From contig CAWJPA010000006.1 of NCBI GenBank assembly GCA_963844655.1, positions 682,001-746,000 of the forward strand: a stretch of 64,000 nucleotides of DNA, read 5' to 3'. This document shows, one piece after another, positions 35,030 to 43,808 of the stretch. Position 1 is the first letter of the stretch. Each line of letters starts with the position of its first letter. The notes under the pieces are model-generated. The model was not told the DNA's origin. It saw nothing but the letters and a program-made list of their open reading frames with translations, and searched no databases. Source of the stretch: JASHPR01 sp963844655 (GTDB taxonomy: Bacteria; Actinomycetota; Actinomycetes; Streptosporangiales; Streptosporangiaceae). The position numbers and the translations under genes are program-made.

Positions 35030-36060
35030 TCACGGCGCGATCACGTCAGCGACGGGGAAATCCCCCACCGTGACCGCCGGGAACACGTGCCCGGTGGCGG
35101 CGCTGACCGGGGTCACCTGGCCCGCGTAGGTGTCGAGCACCAGGACGTCCCCGCCGGGCCGCCCGCGGTCGATGGCCAGCGGGTAGTCGTACAGCCCGAC
35201 CGAGATCGCGTGACCGGCCCGGTTGGTGGCGGTGCTGACCGGCGTCACGGTCCCGGAGATCGTGTTCACCACGTAGGCCGTGCCGCCGGACCGGGAGATC
35301 GTGACCGACGCGGGGGCGTACCCGACCGGGATCGGCGGGCCCGGCTGGCCGATGGCCGTGGCGATCGGGGTGACCGTGTCGTTGTCACCGTTGACCACGT
35401 ACACGGCCCGGCCGCCGGGGGTGATCGCGATGGCGTCCGGGGCCTGGCCGACCGGGATCGGGCGGCCGGGGCGCCGGGCGCCGGCCGCGATCGGGGTCAC
35501 GGTGCCCGAGCCGAAGTTGGCCACGTATGCGGTCCGGCCGCCGGGGGCGACGGCGATCGCGACCGGGAACGCGCCGGTCCTGATCGGGTGCCCGGCCCGG
35601 TTCGTCGCGGTGGCGATGGGGGTGACCGACCCGCCTTCCCAGTTCAGCACGTACAGCGTCCGGCCGTCCGGGGTGAGCGCCATGGCCTTCGGGTAGGCCC
35701 CGGTCCTGATCGGCGGGCCGGCCTGGTTCGTGGCCACGGCGATCGGCGTGACCGTGTCAGACCCGGCGTCGGTCACGTAGGCGGTCTTGCCGTCCGGCGT
35801 GATCACGATCGCCTGCGGGTCGGCGCCCACGGCGATCGCCGGGCCCGCCTTCCGGGTCACCGTGTCGATCGGGGTCACCGTGCCCGACCCGGAGTTGACC
35901 ACATACGCGGTGCGGCCGTCCGGTGTGAGCGCGATCGCCTGCGGGTCCGCGCCCACACCGATGGCCCGGCCCGCCTTGCGGGTGACCAGGTTGACCGGCG
36001 TGACCGTGCCGGGGGTGACCGTGCCCAGGCCGTAGTTCACGACGAACGCGGTCGGGTCGG
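35030..36060 (-). repeat. 126-bp tandem repeats encoding propeller blades
   Basis: Seven to eight degenerate units of 42 codons with the core YVVNSGSGTVTPI and PDAIAITPGG, encoding the YVTN blades. The DNA copies are similar enough for recombination. Confidence 0.85.
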
Positions 36061-37852
36061 CCAGCGGTTTGGCCGCCGCGCCGGCAGCGGCCGGTGCCTG
36101 TGTGGCCGCGCGCTGGGCGGCCGCGGGCTGGGCACTGGCGGCGAGAGCGGCCGCGGCGGCCGCACCGGAGGCGGGCGGGCCGGCCCCGGGGATACCCGCC
36201 GGCGTGGCCGCGCCCGGCTCCTGGGCGGTGGAGCCCGGCGTCGCGGCGGCCGCTGAGTCACCGGCCGACGGCCCCATGCGGCCGGTAAAGACATCGGTGG
36301 TGGGCGCGGCGTAACGGTCGTTGTTCGTCAGGGTGCCGAGCCCGAGTACGCCCTCGATGGTCCGGAGCAGGCTGTAGTGGGTGTAGCGGACGGGCGAGAC
36401 ATAACCCTGCCGCACGCCCCGGGAGCCGATGACGAGCGTGGCCACCTTCTGCGCGGGATGCTGGTGGTCGTAGTTGTCCTCGTCGAACGTGATGATGGCC
36501 AGCGACCGCTGCCTGGTCCAGGCGGGTGACCGCATGATCAGGCCGAGCTGCTGACGGAGGAAGTCGTCCCCGGCCCTGATGCCGCAGCCCTCCATGTCAA
36601 AGCAGTCGTCCGGGGCGACCCAGGCGAAGTTCGGGGTGGTGGACGCGCGGCTCAGGTCGGTCGCCAGCGACGGCAGCGGGACCAGGTGCGTGGCGCAGTA
36701 GGACGGCCGCTGCCTGACGTCCTTGAAGTACATCATCGGCTGGTCGTCGTCCCAGTAGTTCACGTGGACGGTGTCGTCGCACGGCCCGTTGGCGCTCTGC
36801 AGGTACCCCTTCCACGACTCGCCCGCGGCGGTGACGAGGTCGCCGATGTTGGGCGCGTTGATCGTGTACAGCGGGTTCTCCTCCGCCGGGTCGGTCAGCG
36901 GGACGCCGAACGTGCTGCCTCCGGCCAGCGCGAGGTAGTTGCCGTCGCTCGGGTGCTCCTCGGCGAAGAAGTTGCCGAGCAGGCTGGCCTTCGGCAGCAG
37001 GCTGTTCAGGTACGGCGCCTGGGCCGTGTTGCCGATGACCTGGCTGAAGTCCTCGTTCTCGAAGTAGAAGAGGAACACGTGCTGGTAGCGCGGCAGGTGC
37101 GCGGACGGCGCGGTCAGCACCTGGCGGCGGGCCGGCACCGACACGCTGAACCGCAGGCCGTCGGCGACGGCGCGGTCATACCCGACCCACGGCGCGTCCG
37201 GGCCGTCGTCGTTGGTGAGCGACGTGGTGAGGTCCAGCGCGAGCTCGACCGAGCGCGTGCCCGCGGGCACCGGGCCGGTGCCACGGCGCCACGCGTACTC
37301 GGGGTGCGCCGCCGACCCGGATCCGCCGACCGGGCCGATGCGGTGGGTGGCGAGGGTCTGGCCGGTGCCGGACAGGAAGATCACGTCGAACTCGGCATGG
37401 CTGGTCCTGGTCCCGCCCAGCCAGCCAGACACCGCGAACCGGGTGCCCGCAGGCACGGGCTGGCCGGCTCCGGTGCGCAGCGGCCACTGCTGGGTGAGCT
37501 CCGCCGTACCGCCGGCCCCGCCCGTGAACAGCTGCCGGCCCCGGCCCCGGGTGCCGGCGTCGGCCCGGCCGGGAAAGCCGGCCGTGCCGTAGCCGACCAC
37601 GGTCGGCAGCCCGCGCCGGATCTGCCAGCCGGGGATGGTCACGGCGTCCGCGCCGTGGGCCGAGGTCGCCCCCGCCTCCGCGCCGCCGTTGACGATGAGG
37701 TTGGCCTCGGCCGGGGCCGGGCGCGGGCTGGCCGGGGCCTGCGGGCCGGGTGGCGCCGCGCTGGCCGGCCCGGCGGTGCCCGCCAGCGCGCCGAGGCAGA
37801 TGATTCCCGTGGCCAGAACGCTAGCCACACGGCGGCCCATGAGTCCGGTCAT
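35030..37852 (-). CDS. Secreted phosphoesterase with C-terminal YVTN beta-propeller
   Basis: 940 aa. Signal peptide (residues 1-33, ending GPASAA), a beta-sandwich N-domain from LIVNGGAEAG, a phosphoesterase domain of the acid phosphatase/phospholipase C family at about 260-520 (VFLFYFENEDFSQVIGN, EEHPSDGNYLALAGG, TFDEDNYDHQHPAQ), an Ala/Pro linker of about 80 residues, then seven to eight 42-residue YVTN propeller blades. ATG 37852 follows AGGAAAGG and yields the signal peptide; the ORF is open further. Likely releases phosphate or cleaves a lipid/phosphoester outside the cell. Confidence 0.9.
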   Translation of the reverse strand: MTGLMGRRVASVLATGIICLGALAGTAGPASAAPPGPQAPASPRPAPAEANLIVNGGAEAGATSAHGADAVTIPGWQIRRGLPTVVGYGTAGFPGRADAGTRGRGRQLFTGGAGGTAELTQQWPLRTGAGQPVPAGTRFAVSGWLGGTRTSHAEFDVIFLSGTGQTLATHRIGPVGGSGSAAHPEYAWRRGTGPVPAGTRSVELALDLTTSLTNDDGPDAPWVGYDRAVADGLRFSVSVPARRQVLTAPSAHLPRYQHVFLFYFENEDFSQVIGNTAQAPYLNSLLPKASLLGNFFAEEHPSDGNYLALAGGSTFGVPLTDPAEENPLYTINAPNIGDLVTAAGESWKGYLQSANGPCDDTVHVNYWDDDQPMMYFKDVRQRPSYCATHLVPLPSLATDLSRASTTPNFAWVAPDDCFDMEGCGIRAGDDFLRQQLGLIMRSPAWTRQRSLAIITFDEDNYDHQHPAQKVATLVIGSRGVRQGYVSPVRYTHYSLLRTIEGVLGLGTLTNNDRYAAPTTDVFTGRMGPSAGDSAAAATPGSTAQEPGAATPAGIPGAGPPASGAAAAAALAASAQPAAAQRAATQAPAAAGAAAKPLADPTAFVVNYGLGTVTPGTVTPVNLVTRKAGRAIGVGADPQAIALTPDGRTAYVVNSGSGTVTPIDTVTRKAGPAIAVGADPQAIVITPDGKTAYVTDAGSDTVTPIAVATNQAGPPIRTGAYPKAMALTPDGRTLYVLNWEGGSVTPIATATNRAGHPIRTGAFPVAIAVAPGGRTAYVANFGSGTVTPIAAGARRPGRPIPVGQAPDAIAITPGGRAVYVVNGDNDTVTPIATAIGQPGPPIPVGYAPASVTISRSGGTAYVVNTISGTVTPVSTATNRAGHAISVGLYDYPLAIDRGRPGGDVLVLDTYAGQVTPVSAATGHVFPAVTVGDFPVADVIAP

Positions 37853-38144
37853 CGCGATGGCCTTTCCTGACACGGGTGGTGCCCGCAGCGACCAGGCACG
37901 CCTGTTTTTACTGCTGTTTGACCGTTCAGTTATGGTATCGGGGGACTTGGCCGGGGTCCAGACTCCGGCGGTGGCGGGCCGGTGAAATGCGGCCGTCATT
38001 CCCGGAAATGGCCGGGTCTGCGGCCGGCCGTCCGGCCGTCCGGCCTTGGCCCGCGCCAGGTCACGGAATGGCCGGCCTAGCCCTCCTTCCTACCTGCCCG
38101 GGTACCCTGGCGCCGGGAGCTCATCAGGTACCAGAGGAACGCAT

Positions 38145-38921
38145 ATGACGCCGATCAGTGCTGATCGCTGCTACGCCGAGATCGAGGCCAGTACCGAGAC
38201 CCTGGCCGGGCTGGTCGACGGGGCCGACCTGACCATCCCGGTGCCGACCTGCCCGGACTGGACGCTGCGCCAGCTGGCCACCCACGTCGGCCGGGCGCAC
38301 CGCTGGGCGGCCGAGATCGCGGCCACCCGGTCGGCCGAGTTCATCCCGTTCCGGCAGGTGCCTGACGGCCGGCTCCCGGACGACCCGGCGGAGCAGGCGC
38401 CGTGGCTGCGCGCGGGCGCGGCGCGGGTCATCGCCGCGGTGCGCGAGGCGGGCGGCGACCCGGTCTGGGCCTTCTCCGGGCTCCAGCCGGCCTGCTTCTG
38501 GGCCCGCCGGATGGCGCACGAGACCGCGGTGCACCGGGCCGACGCCCAGATCGCCACGGGCTACCAGGCCGAGTTCGCGCCGGACCTGGCCGCCGACGCC
38601 ATCGACGAGTGGCTGGGCTTCCTGTCCGTTCCGGCGCCCGGAGACCCTGACCCGCGCCTGGACGCCCTGCCCGAGGGCGCGGTGCTGCACATCCACGCCA
38701 CCGACGACGCCCTGAACGGGTCCGGCGAGTGGCTGGTGCGGCGCGAGGGGTCCACGGTGAAGGTAGACCCCGGTCACGGCAAGGGCGACGTGGCGCTGCG
38801 CGGCCACGCCGGGCGGCTGCTGCTCGTGCTGCTGCGCCGGGTGCCGGCCGATGACCCCCAGGTGCAGGTCCTGGGTGACGCCACCCTGCTCAGCGCCTGG
38901 CTCGCGGCCACGCCGTTCTGA
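38145..38921 (+). CDS. Maleylpyruvate isomerase-family mycothiol-dependent enzyme (TIGR03083)
   Basis: 258 aa. N-terminal DinB/MDMPI four-helix domain with the metal His residues in LATHVGRAHRW and HETAVHRADAQ, and the C-terminal MDMPI_C domain. The family uses mycothiol, the actinobacterial thiol, in isomerisation or transfer reactions; the substrate is unknown. ATG 38145 preceded by AGAGGA. Confidence 0.87.
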   Translation: MTPISADRCYAEIEASTETLAGLVDGADLTIPVPTCPDWTLRQLATHVGRAHRWAAEIAATRSAEFIPFRQVPDGRLPDDPAEQAPWLRAGAARVIAAVREAGGDPVWAFSGLQPACFWARRMAHETAVHRADAQIATGYQAEFAPDLAADAIDEWLGFLSVPAPGDPDPRLDALPEGAVLHIHATDDALNGSGEWLVRREGSTVKVDPGHGKGDVALRGHAGRLLLVLLRRVPADDPQVQVLGDATLLSAWLAATPF

Positions 38922-38948
38922 TCCCGGCGGCGGCCCAGGAGCGCTCGG

Positions 38949-39488
38949 CTACAGCCAGCCCACCCGGGCGCCTGCGGACGGCTCGCCGCCCGGGGCGGCG
39001 GCAGTCTCACCGTGCTGCGCCTTCTTCAGCAAGCGGCCGACGGCGTCCATGACCTCGGGCAGGCACGCGCGCAGGCTCTTGGCGTCGGCGGCCGTGACCT
39101 CGTCGGTGGCGACGCCCGCCCGCTCGAGCAGGCCCTCCAGGTCGGCGAGCCGCTCCCCCACGAACTGCACCGGGTCCCCGGTCAGCTCGGGGTCGAACGC
39201 GCGCCGGCCCGGGTCCCAGCCGCGGAAGTTCGGGTGATGGTGCGCCCGGTCCAGGCTGCCCGGCGGCCCGTCGACCGACTCCAGCAGGTCCGCGCGCCAG
39301 ACCGGCCGGCCCACCTCGATGGGCCGGGAGGAGAACATGCTCCCGCGCAGCTCGCCCCGCTCGAGCAGCCGGACCTCGAGCCGGACGCCGCGCTCGGCGC
39401 CCTCCTGTCCGGGCAGCGGATCCGGGATCAGCACGTACATATCGCTGAACAGCACGCCGACCCGTTCGAACCCGAATGCATAGAGCAT
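38949..39488 (-). CDS. Unknown protein
   Basis: 179 aa soluble protein without a family I recognise. Features: MLYAFGFERVGVLFSDMYVL start, an HHHPNFRGWDPG motif near the middle, and a helical C-terminal half. ATG 39488 follows GGGAGG and is preferred over upstream starts. Located 76 bp after the next minus-strand gene, perhaps in one transcript. Confidence 0.7.
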   Translation of the reverse strand: MLYAFGFERVGVLFSDMYVLIPDPLPGQEGAERGVRLEVRLLERGELRGSMFSSRPIEVGRPVWRADLLESVDGPPGSLDRAHHHPNFRGWDPGRRAFDPELTGDPVQFVGERLADLEGLLERAGVATDEVTAADAKSLRACLPEVMDAVGRLLKKAQHGETAAAPGGEPSAGARVGWL

Positions 39489-39564
39489 GCCGCCTCCCGC
39501 AGCCATCGCCGTCCTGACCATCGTCACAGGCGCGGCGGCCTCGCGCCAGGGCGGGCCAGCGGGG

Positions 39565-40194
39565 CTACCTCGGATCGGGCCGGTCGACGTTCCAGTGCCG
39601 GGTGACCGAGGCCAGCCAGCGCTCCTCGCCCACGGGCCGCAGCAGGAAGCGGGTGACGATGCGCTGACCGCCCTCGTAGTCGCCGTAGAGCAGGTCGATC
39701 GTCACCGGGTCCCGGCCCTTGACCGCCGCCTGGGCCGCCTCGTGCCGGGGATCGGCCGGATCACGGAACGCGCCCTGCCAGAAGCCAGTGTCCCCGGACG
39801 GGATGTAGAGGTCCCTGGTCTGGTGGGTGAACCTGGCCAAGTCGTCATGGTCATCGCTGCGGTGGTCCCCCGGGTGGAACAGCCAGCCGTGCAGCACGCC
39901 GATGCCGCTGCCCGCGTTGCGCACCGATACGGCCAGGTACACGATCCCGTCGTCATCCTCGGCAGCGGCCCCGCCCCCGGGAATCATCACATGCTTGCCG
40001 TCCCCGAAGAACACCTTCTGCTGCCCGTCCTCCAGCCGGGACGGGACGAGCAGCGGGCGCAGGCCGGCCAGCAGGGACAGCTCGGCGGCGCGGGCCGCCC
40101 GGTTCGCCGAGCGCACGGCGGCGAACGTGGCCACCGCGAGCACCAGGGTGCCGATACCGGTGGCCAGCGAGGAGACAGCCGTCCAGTCGATCAC
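39565..40194 (-). CDS. Membrane-anchored protein, unknown function
   Basis: 209 aa. One N-terminal transmembrane helix (TGIGTLVLAVATFAAVRSA) followed by a soluble domain with an Ig-like sense (VYLAVSVRNAGSGIGVLHGW). This layout occurs in many bacterial single-pass proteins of unknown role. GTG 40194 has TAGGCT (40206-40201) 6 nt upstream, indicating leaderless mRNA. Confidence 0.75.
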   Translation of the reverse strand: MIDWTAVSSLATGIGTLVLAVATFAAVRSANRAARAAELSLLAGLRPLLVPSRLEDGQQKVFFGDGKHVMIPGGGAAAEDDDGIVYLAVSVRNAGSGIGVLHGWLFHPGDHRSDDHDDLARFTHQTRDLYIPSGDTGFWQGAFRDPADPRHEAAQAAVKGRDPVTIDLLYGDYEGGQRIVTRFLLRPVGEERWLASVTRHWNVDRPDPR

Positions 40195-40225
40195 CCCCCG
40201 AGCCTAAGCGAAGCGGGCCACCATA

Positions 40226-40271
40226 TGGATGTACCACCAGACGGGCCCAAACCCGTCCGCCGGTACGTCCA
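40226..40271. repeat. 46-bp hairpin element, copy 1 (intergenic)
   Basis: TGGATGTACC (40226-40235), 26 nt, GGTACGTCCA (40262-40271). The 26-nt interior holds a second stem GACGGG/CCCGTC flanked by 4 nt on each side. Lies between the divergent membrane-anchored and kinase genes. Same architecture as the copy in menD. Confidence 0.65.
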
Positions 40272-40351
40272 CGAGGCACCCGGGTGCGTGAGCGCGCCCG
40301 GAATGCCGGGCGGGCCGGCGGGATTCCGGTGCGCTGATCGGACGGCACACG

Positions 40352-41278
40352 ATGGCGGATGACGCGGAGCTTGTCCTCAAGGCCGCACAGCGGCTCGAGC
40401 AGGCCTGGCAGCACGGGGTCACGGTCGGCGACGTGATAGTCGCCCTGACGTACCGCTGCGTGTTCGTCACCGCGCGGCCTGACGGCACTCCCGTCGTGGT
40501 CAAGGCGGACACCAGACCCGGCCACATCGCCGCGGAGCGGCACATCACGCTGGCCGCGCGGGCGGCCGGAGTGCCCGGGCCGGCCGTCGTCCCGGCCCAG
40601 GACCTCGTGCCAGGCGACCACGGGGCGCCGCCGCTGCTCGTGCTGGAGTACGTGCCGGGCCGGCCGCTCGGGCCCGACGCGACCGCCTCGGCCTGGGCCG
40701 AGGCCGGCCGGGTGCTCAGGCGGCTGCACGCCATGGCCGACCCGGGCGGGCTCAAGCCCTGGCCCGAGCGGCCGCCCGATGCGGGCGTGGGCTCGGGGCT
40801 GCCGCTGCGGTCGGTGCTGGCCGGCCACGCCGCGCGCGAGGCGGCGGGCACGGTCAAGCGGGGCCTGCTCTCGTCCGAGCAGGCCGCCAGGCTCGGCCGT
40901 CTGCTCGGCGAGGCCTTCAGCCGGGCCGAGGCGCGCAGCACCGAGCACCCGGCGAACAGCAGGGTGCTGCACGGCGACTGCCAGCCCGACCACTTCCTGC
41001 TCGCCGGCCACGCCGGGCACATCGCGGCCGTGCTCGACCTGGGGGACGCCTGCACCGGGGACCCGGTGTGGGATCTGGCTGTGCTCACGCTCGACCACCC
41101 CGGCCGGATGGACGATGTGCTGGCCGGGTACGCCCCGCCGCCCGAGCTGGCCCGCCGGCTGGCTGCGCTGGCCGGGCCCTACCGGCTGCTGCGCTGGCTG
41201 AGCGAAGCGAGCTGGCTCCACGATCACGGGTACGACCCGGGGCCGAGCATTGCGCCGGTCCGCGCGGTGGCCGGCTAA
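40352..41278 (+). CDS. Aminoglycoside phosphotransferase-like kinase
   Basis: 308 aa APH/ChoK fold. Catalytic loop VLHGDCQPDHFLL (HGD...H, with His at the usual Asn position) and metal motif LDLGDACTGDPVWDLA. The family includes antibiotic, choline and homoserine kinases. The Asn-to-His change is seen in some members. Substrate unknown; no resistance claim is justified. ATG 40352 has no clear ribosome site. Confidence 0.85.
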   Translation: MADDAELVLKAAQRLEQAWQHGVTVGDVIVALTYRCVFVTARPDGTPVVVKADTRPGHIAAERHITLAARAAGVPGPAVVPAQDLVPGDHGAPPLLVLEYVPGRPLGPDATASAWAEAGRVLRRLHAMADPGGLKPWPERPPDAGVGSGLPLRSVLAGHAAREAAGTVKRGLLSSEQAARLGRLLGEAFSRAEARSTEHPANSRVLHGDCQPDHFLLAGHAGHIAAVLDLGDACTGDPVWDLAVLTLDHPGRMDDVLAGYAPPPELARRLAALAGPYRLLRWLSEASWLHDHGYDPGPSIAPVRAVAG

Positions 41279-41364
41279 TCCGCCCGGAAGCCGTGGCCGA
41301 CCCTCCCGCCTGCCTCGGCCGATGTATATGGCTGGTGCCCTAGCGCTGCTAGAGTGTTAAACAT

Positions 41365-41415
41365 ACCGATACGCGCGAATTATTACTTGACGCGATATCG
41401 GTCTTCTTCTATTTC
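41365..41415 (+). promoter_or_regulatory. Promoter and dyad of the CHAD-parA operon
   Basis: TTGACG (41387-41392), a 17-nt spacer, TATTTC (41410-41415) and then a GAGGG ribosome site before TTG 41437. An imperfect dyad with ACCGATA (41365-41371) and TATCGGT (41396-41402) arms, extended by CGCG on both sides, encloses the -35. Confidence 0.55.
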
Positions 41416-41436
41416 CCATTCGGGTGAGGGTCTGGA

Positions 41437-43041
41437 TTGCAGCAAGGCGTGCTACGGCAGTTCGTGCTTCACGGCCACAACGGGACATCCCCCGATAAGG
41501 TCCTGAAGCTGCCGGGATCGGCCTTCGCGATGTCCGACGCGGCCAGGTCCACCACGCTCCGGCGGCTGTGGCTCGACACCTTCGACTGGCGGCTCTACCG
41601 CTCCGGCCTCACCCTGGAGCAGGTCAGCAGCCGCGGCACCACCGAACTGGTGCTCACCGGCCGGGACGGAAGCGTCATCGCCAGCGATCACGTGGTGCGC
41701 CACAGGGCCGGGGCCGGCGCCGGCGTCGCGGGCGGGAACGGGCGGGCCGCCCGGTGGCCAGGGCCGCTGGGGTCCCTGCCGCTTGGGCCGCTGCGGGACC
41801 ACATCGCCCCGGTCGTCGGCGTGCGCGCGCTGCTGCCGGTGGCCCGGGCGGTCAGCACCGTGCGTGACTGCCGGGTGCTGAACGCCGACGACAAGACGAT
41901 CGCCCGGATCACCGTGGACCGCATGGCGGTCACCTACCCGGCGGCCGGTGAGGTGCCGCCGCGGGTGGTGGTGACCGCGCTGCGCGGCTATCTGGCCGAG
42001 GCGCAGCGGGTCTCCGACCTGCTGGCCGGGATACCGGGGGTAGCCGGCGGCAGCCAGTCCGGGCTGGAAGCCGCGCTGGCCGCGGCGGGCCGGCGGCCCG
42101 GCGACTACACCGGCAAGGTCGACGTCAGGCTCTCGCCGCGGATGCCGGCGGCGGTAGCCCTGGCCGCGGTGCTGAGCTCGCTGTTCGACACCATTGAGGC
42201 CAATGTCGGCGGCACGGTACGCGATGTGGACACCGAGTTCCTGCATGACCTGCGGATCGCGGTGCGGCGGACCAGGACCGCGCTGAAGCTGGCCGGGGAC
42301 GTCCTGCCCAGCGGCGTGGCCGCCCGGTTCCGGGCGGAGTTCAAGTGGCTGGGCGACCTGACCACTCCCACCCGGGATCTCGACGTCTACCTGCTTGGCT
42401 ACCCGGACATGGCCGAAGGCCTGATCGCGGCCACGCCCGAGGAGCTCAAGCCGTTCCACGACCACCTGCGGCGCAGCCGGGCCGGGGAGCAGCGGGAGCT
42501 GGCCAAAGGGCTGCGTTCCGCCCGGTTCGCACGGCTCCGGCGGGAGTGGCGGGAGGTCCTGGCCACGGCCGCGACGACGGCCACGCGCCCGTCCGCCGCG
42601 CGGCTGGCCGGCAGCCGGATCGCCCGCGCGCACCGCCGGGTGCTGCGTGACGGCAACGCGATCACGCCCTCGTCGCCTCCGGAGAGGCTGCACGAGCTGC
42701 GGAAGCGCTGCAAGGAACTGCGTTACCTGCTGGAGTTCTTCGGCTCGCTGTACGACCCGGGAGAGCACTGGCGGGCGGTCAGGGACCTGAAGGCGCTGCA
42801 GGACTGCCTCGGCGAGTTCCAGGACACACAGGTGCAGCACGATGAGATCCGGGCCCTCGCCGACCAGATGATGGCACGACGGGCCGCGCCCGCGGCTACG
42901 CTGCTGGCGATGGGCGAGATCGCGGTCGGGCTCGCGGCCCGGCAGCGGAAGGCGCGCAGCGAGTTCGCCGGCCGGTTCCGCGATTTCGCCAGCCCGGCCA
43001 GCCAGAGCCGGATCCGGACCCTCATCGGGGCAGCAGCATGA
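41437..43041 (+). CDS. CYTH-CHAD domain protein
   Basis: 534 aa. The N-terminal 220 residues look like a degenerate CYTH (triphosphate tunnel) domain, without the canonical ExExK start. The C-terminal half is a CHAD domain: two four-helix bundles rich in conserved His/Arg/Lys (EFLHDLRIAVRRTRTALKL, and LHELRKRCKELRYLLEFFG). CHAD domains bind polyphosphate and locate to polyphosphate granules. TTG start with GAGGG at 6 nt. The stop overlaps the start of parA (ATGA), so the two are co-translated. Confidence 0.87.
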   Translation: MQQGVLRQFVLHGHNGTSPDKVLKLPGSAFAMSDAARSTTLRRLWLDTFDWRLYRSGLTLEQVSSRGTTELVLTGRDGSVIASDHVVRHRAGAGAGVAGGNGRAARWPGPLGSLPLGPLRDHIAPVVGVRALLPVARAVSTVRDCRVLNADDKTIARITVDRMAVTYPAAGEVPPRVVVTALRGYLAEAQRVSDLLAGIPGVAGGSQSGLEAALAAAGRRPGDYTGKVDVRLSPRMPAAVALAAVLSSLFDTIEANVGGTVRDVDTEFLHDLRIAVRRTRTALKLAGDVLPSGVAARFRAEFKWLGDLTTPTRDLDVYLLGYPDMAEGLIAATPEELKPFHDHLRRSRAGEQRELAKGLRSARFARLRREWREVLATAATTATRPSAARLAGSRIARAHRRVLRDGNAITPSSPPERLHELRKRCKELRYLLEFFGSLYDPGEHWRAVRDLKALQDCLGEFQDTQVQHDEIRALADQMMARRAAPAATLLAMGEIAVGLAARQRKARSEFAGRFRDFASPASQSRIRTLIGAAA

Positions 43042-43808
43042 AGATCTTCGCGACCTACAACATCAAGGGCGGGGTGGGCAAGACAGCCACCGCGGTCAAC
43101 CTCAGCTACCTGGCGGCCCGCGACGGCTACCGGGTCCTGCTCTGGGATCTGGACCCGCAGGGCGCGGCGAGCTTCCTGTTCCGGATCAAGCCGCGGGTCA
43201 AGGGCGGCGGCAAGGCCCTGATCCGCGGCACCCGGTCCATGGACAACGCGATCAAGGCCACCGACTTCGACAACCTGGACCTGCTGCCCGCGGACTTCAC
43301 CTACCGGAACCTGGACCTGGTGCTGGACGCCGCGAAGAAGCCCGCGCGCCGGATCGCGAGCCTGCTCTCGCCGCTGAGCGCCGAGTACGATGTGATCTTC
43401 CTGGACTGCCCGCCGGGTATCTCGCTGCTGTCGGAGAGCGTGCTGGACGCCGCCGACACGCTGATCGTCCCGCTGATCCCGACCACGCTGTCGGTCAGGA
43501 CCCTCGACCAGCTGACGGAGTTCATCAGCGACTTCGGCGGCCGCAAGCCGTCGGTGGTGGCGTTCTTCTCCATGATCGACCGGCGCAAGCGGCTACACAG
43601 GGAGATCGCCGAGCAGCTGCCCACGCAGCGGTCCGATGTGGTGACGACCGCGGTCCCCGCCCTGTCGCTGATCGAGCGGATGTCCGTGCAGCGGGTCCCG
43701 GTGACAGCGTCCGCTCCGCGCAGCGTCGCCGCGCGGAGCTACGAGGAGCTGTGGCTGGAGACGCGCAAGCGGAGCGGGCTGCCCGATCCGCCCGACGACG
43801 CCTGGTGA
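43038..43808 (+). CDS. ParA/McdA-type partition ATPase
   Basis: 256 aa, deviant Walker A NIKGGVGKTATA with signature Lys10 and Lys15, Walker A' WDLDPQGAAS and Walker B IFLDCPPG. There is no N-terminal DNA-binding domain, as in orphan, cargo-positioning ParA/McdA proteins. No parB or parS site is nearby. Directly coupled to the CYTH-CHAD gene by ATGA. Its stop abuts the stop of the convergent P450 gene without a gap. Confidence 0.9.
   Translation: MKIFATYNIKGGVGKTATAVNLSYLAARDGYRVLLWDLDPQGAASFLFRIKPRVKGGGKALIRGTRSMDNAIKATDFDNLDLLPADFTYRNLDLVLDAAKKPARRIASLLSPLSAEYDVIFLDCPPGISLLSESVLDAADTLIVPLIPTTLSVRTLDQLTEFISDFGGRKPSVVAFFSMIDRRKRLHREIAEQLPTQRSDVVTTAVPALSLIERMSVQRVPVTASAPRSVAARSYEELWLETRKRSGLPDPPDDAW

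Noticed and set aside
41437..43808. Plasmid or chromosome partition locus
   Set aside because: ParA is present but no parB gene or parS-like repeats; the CHAD partner points elsewhere.
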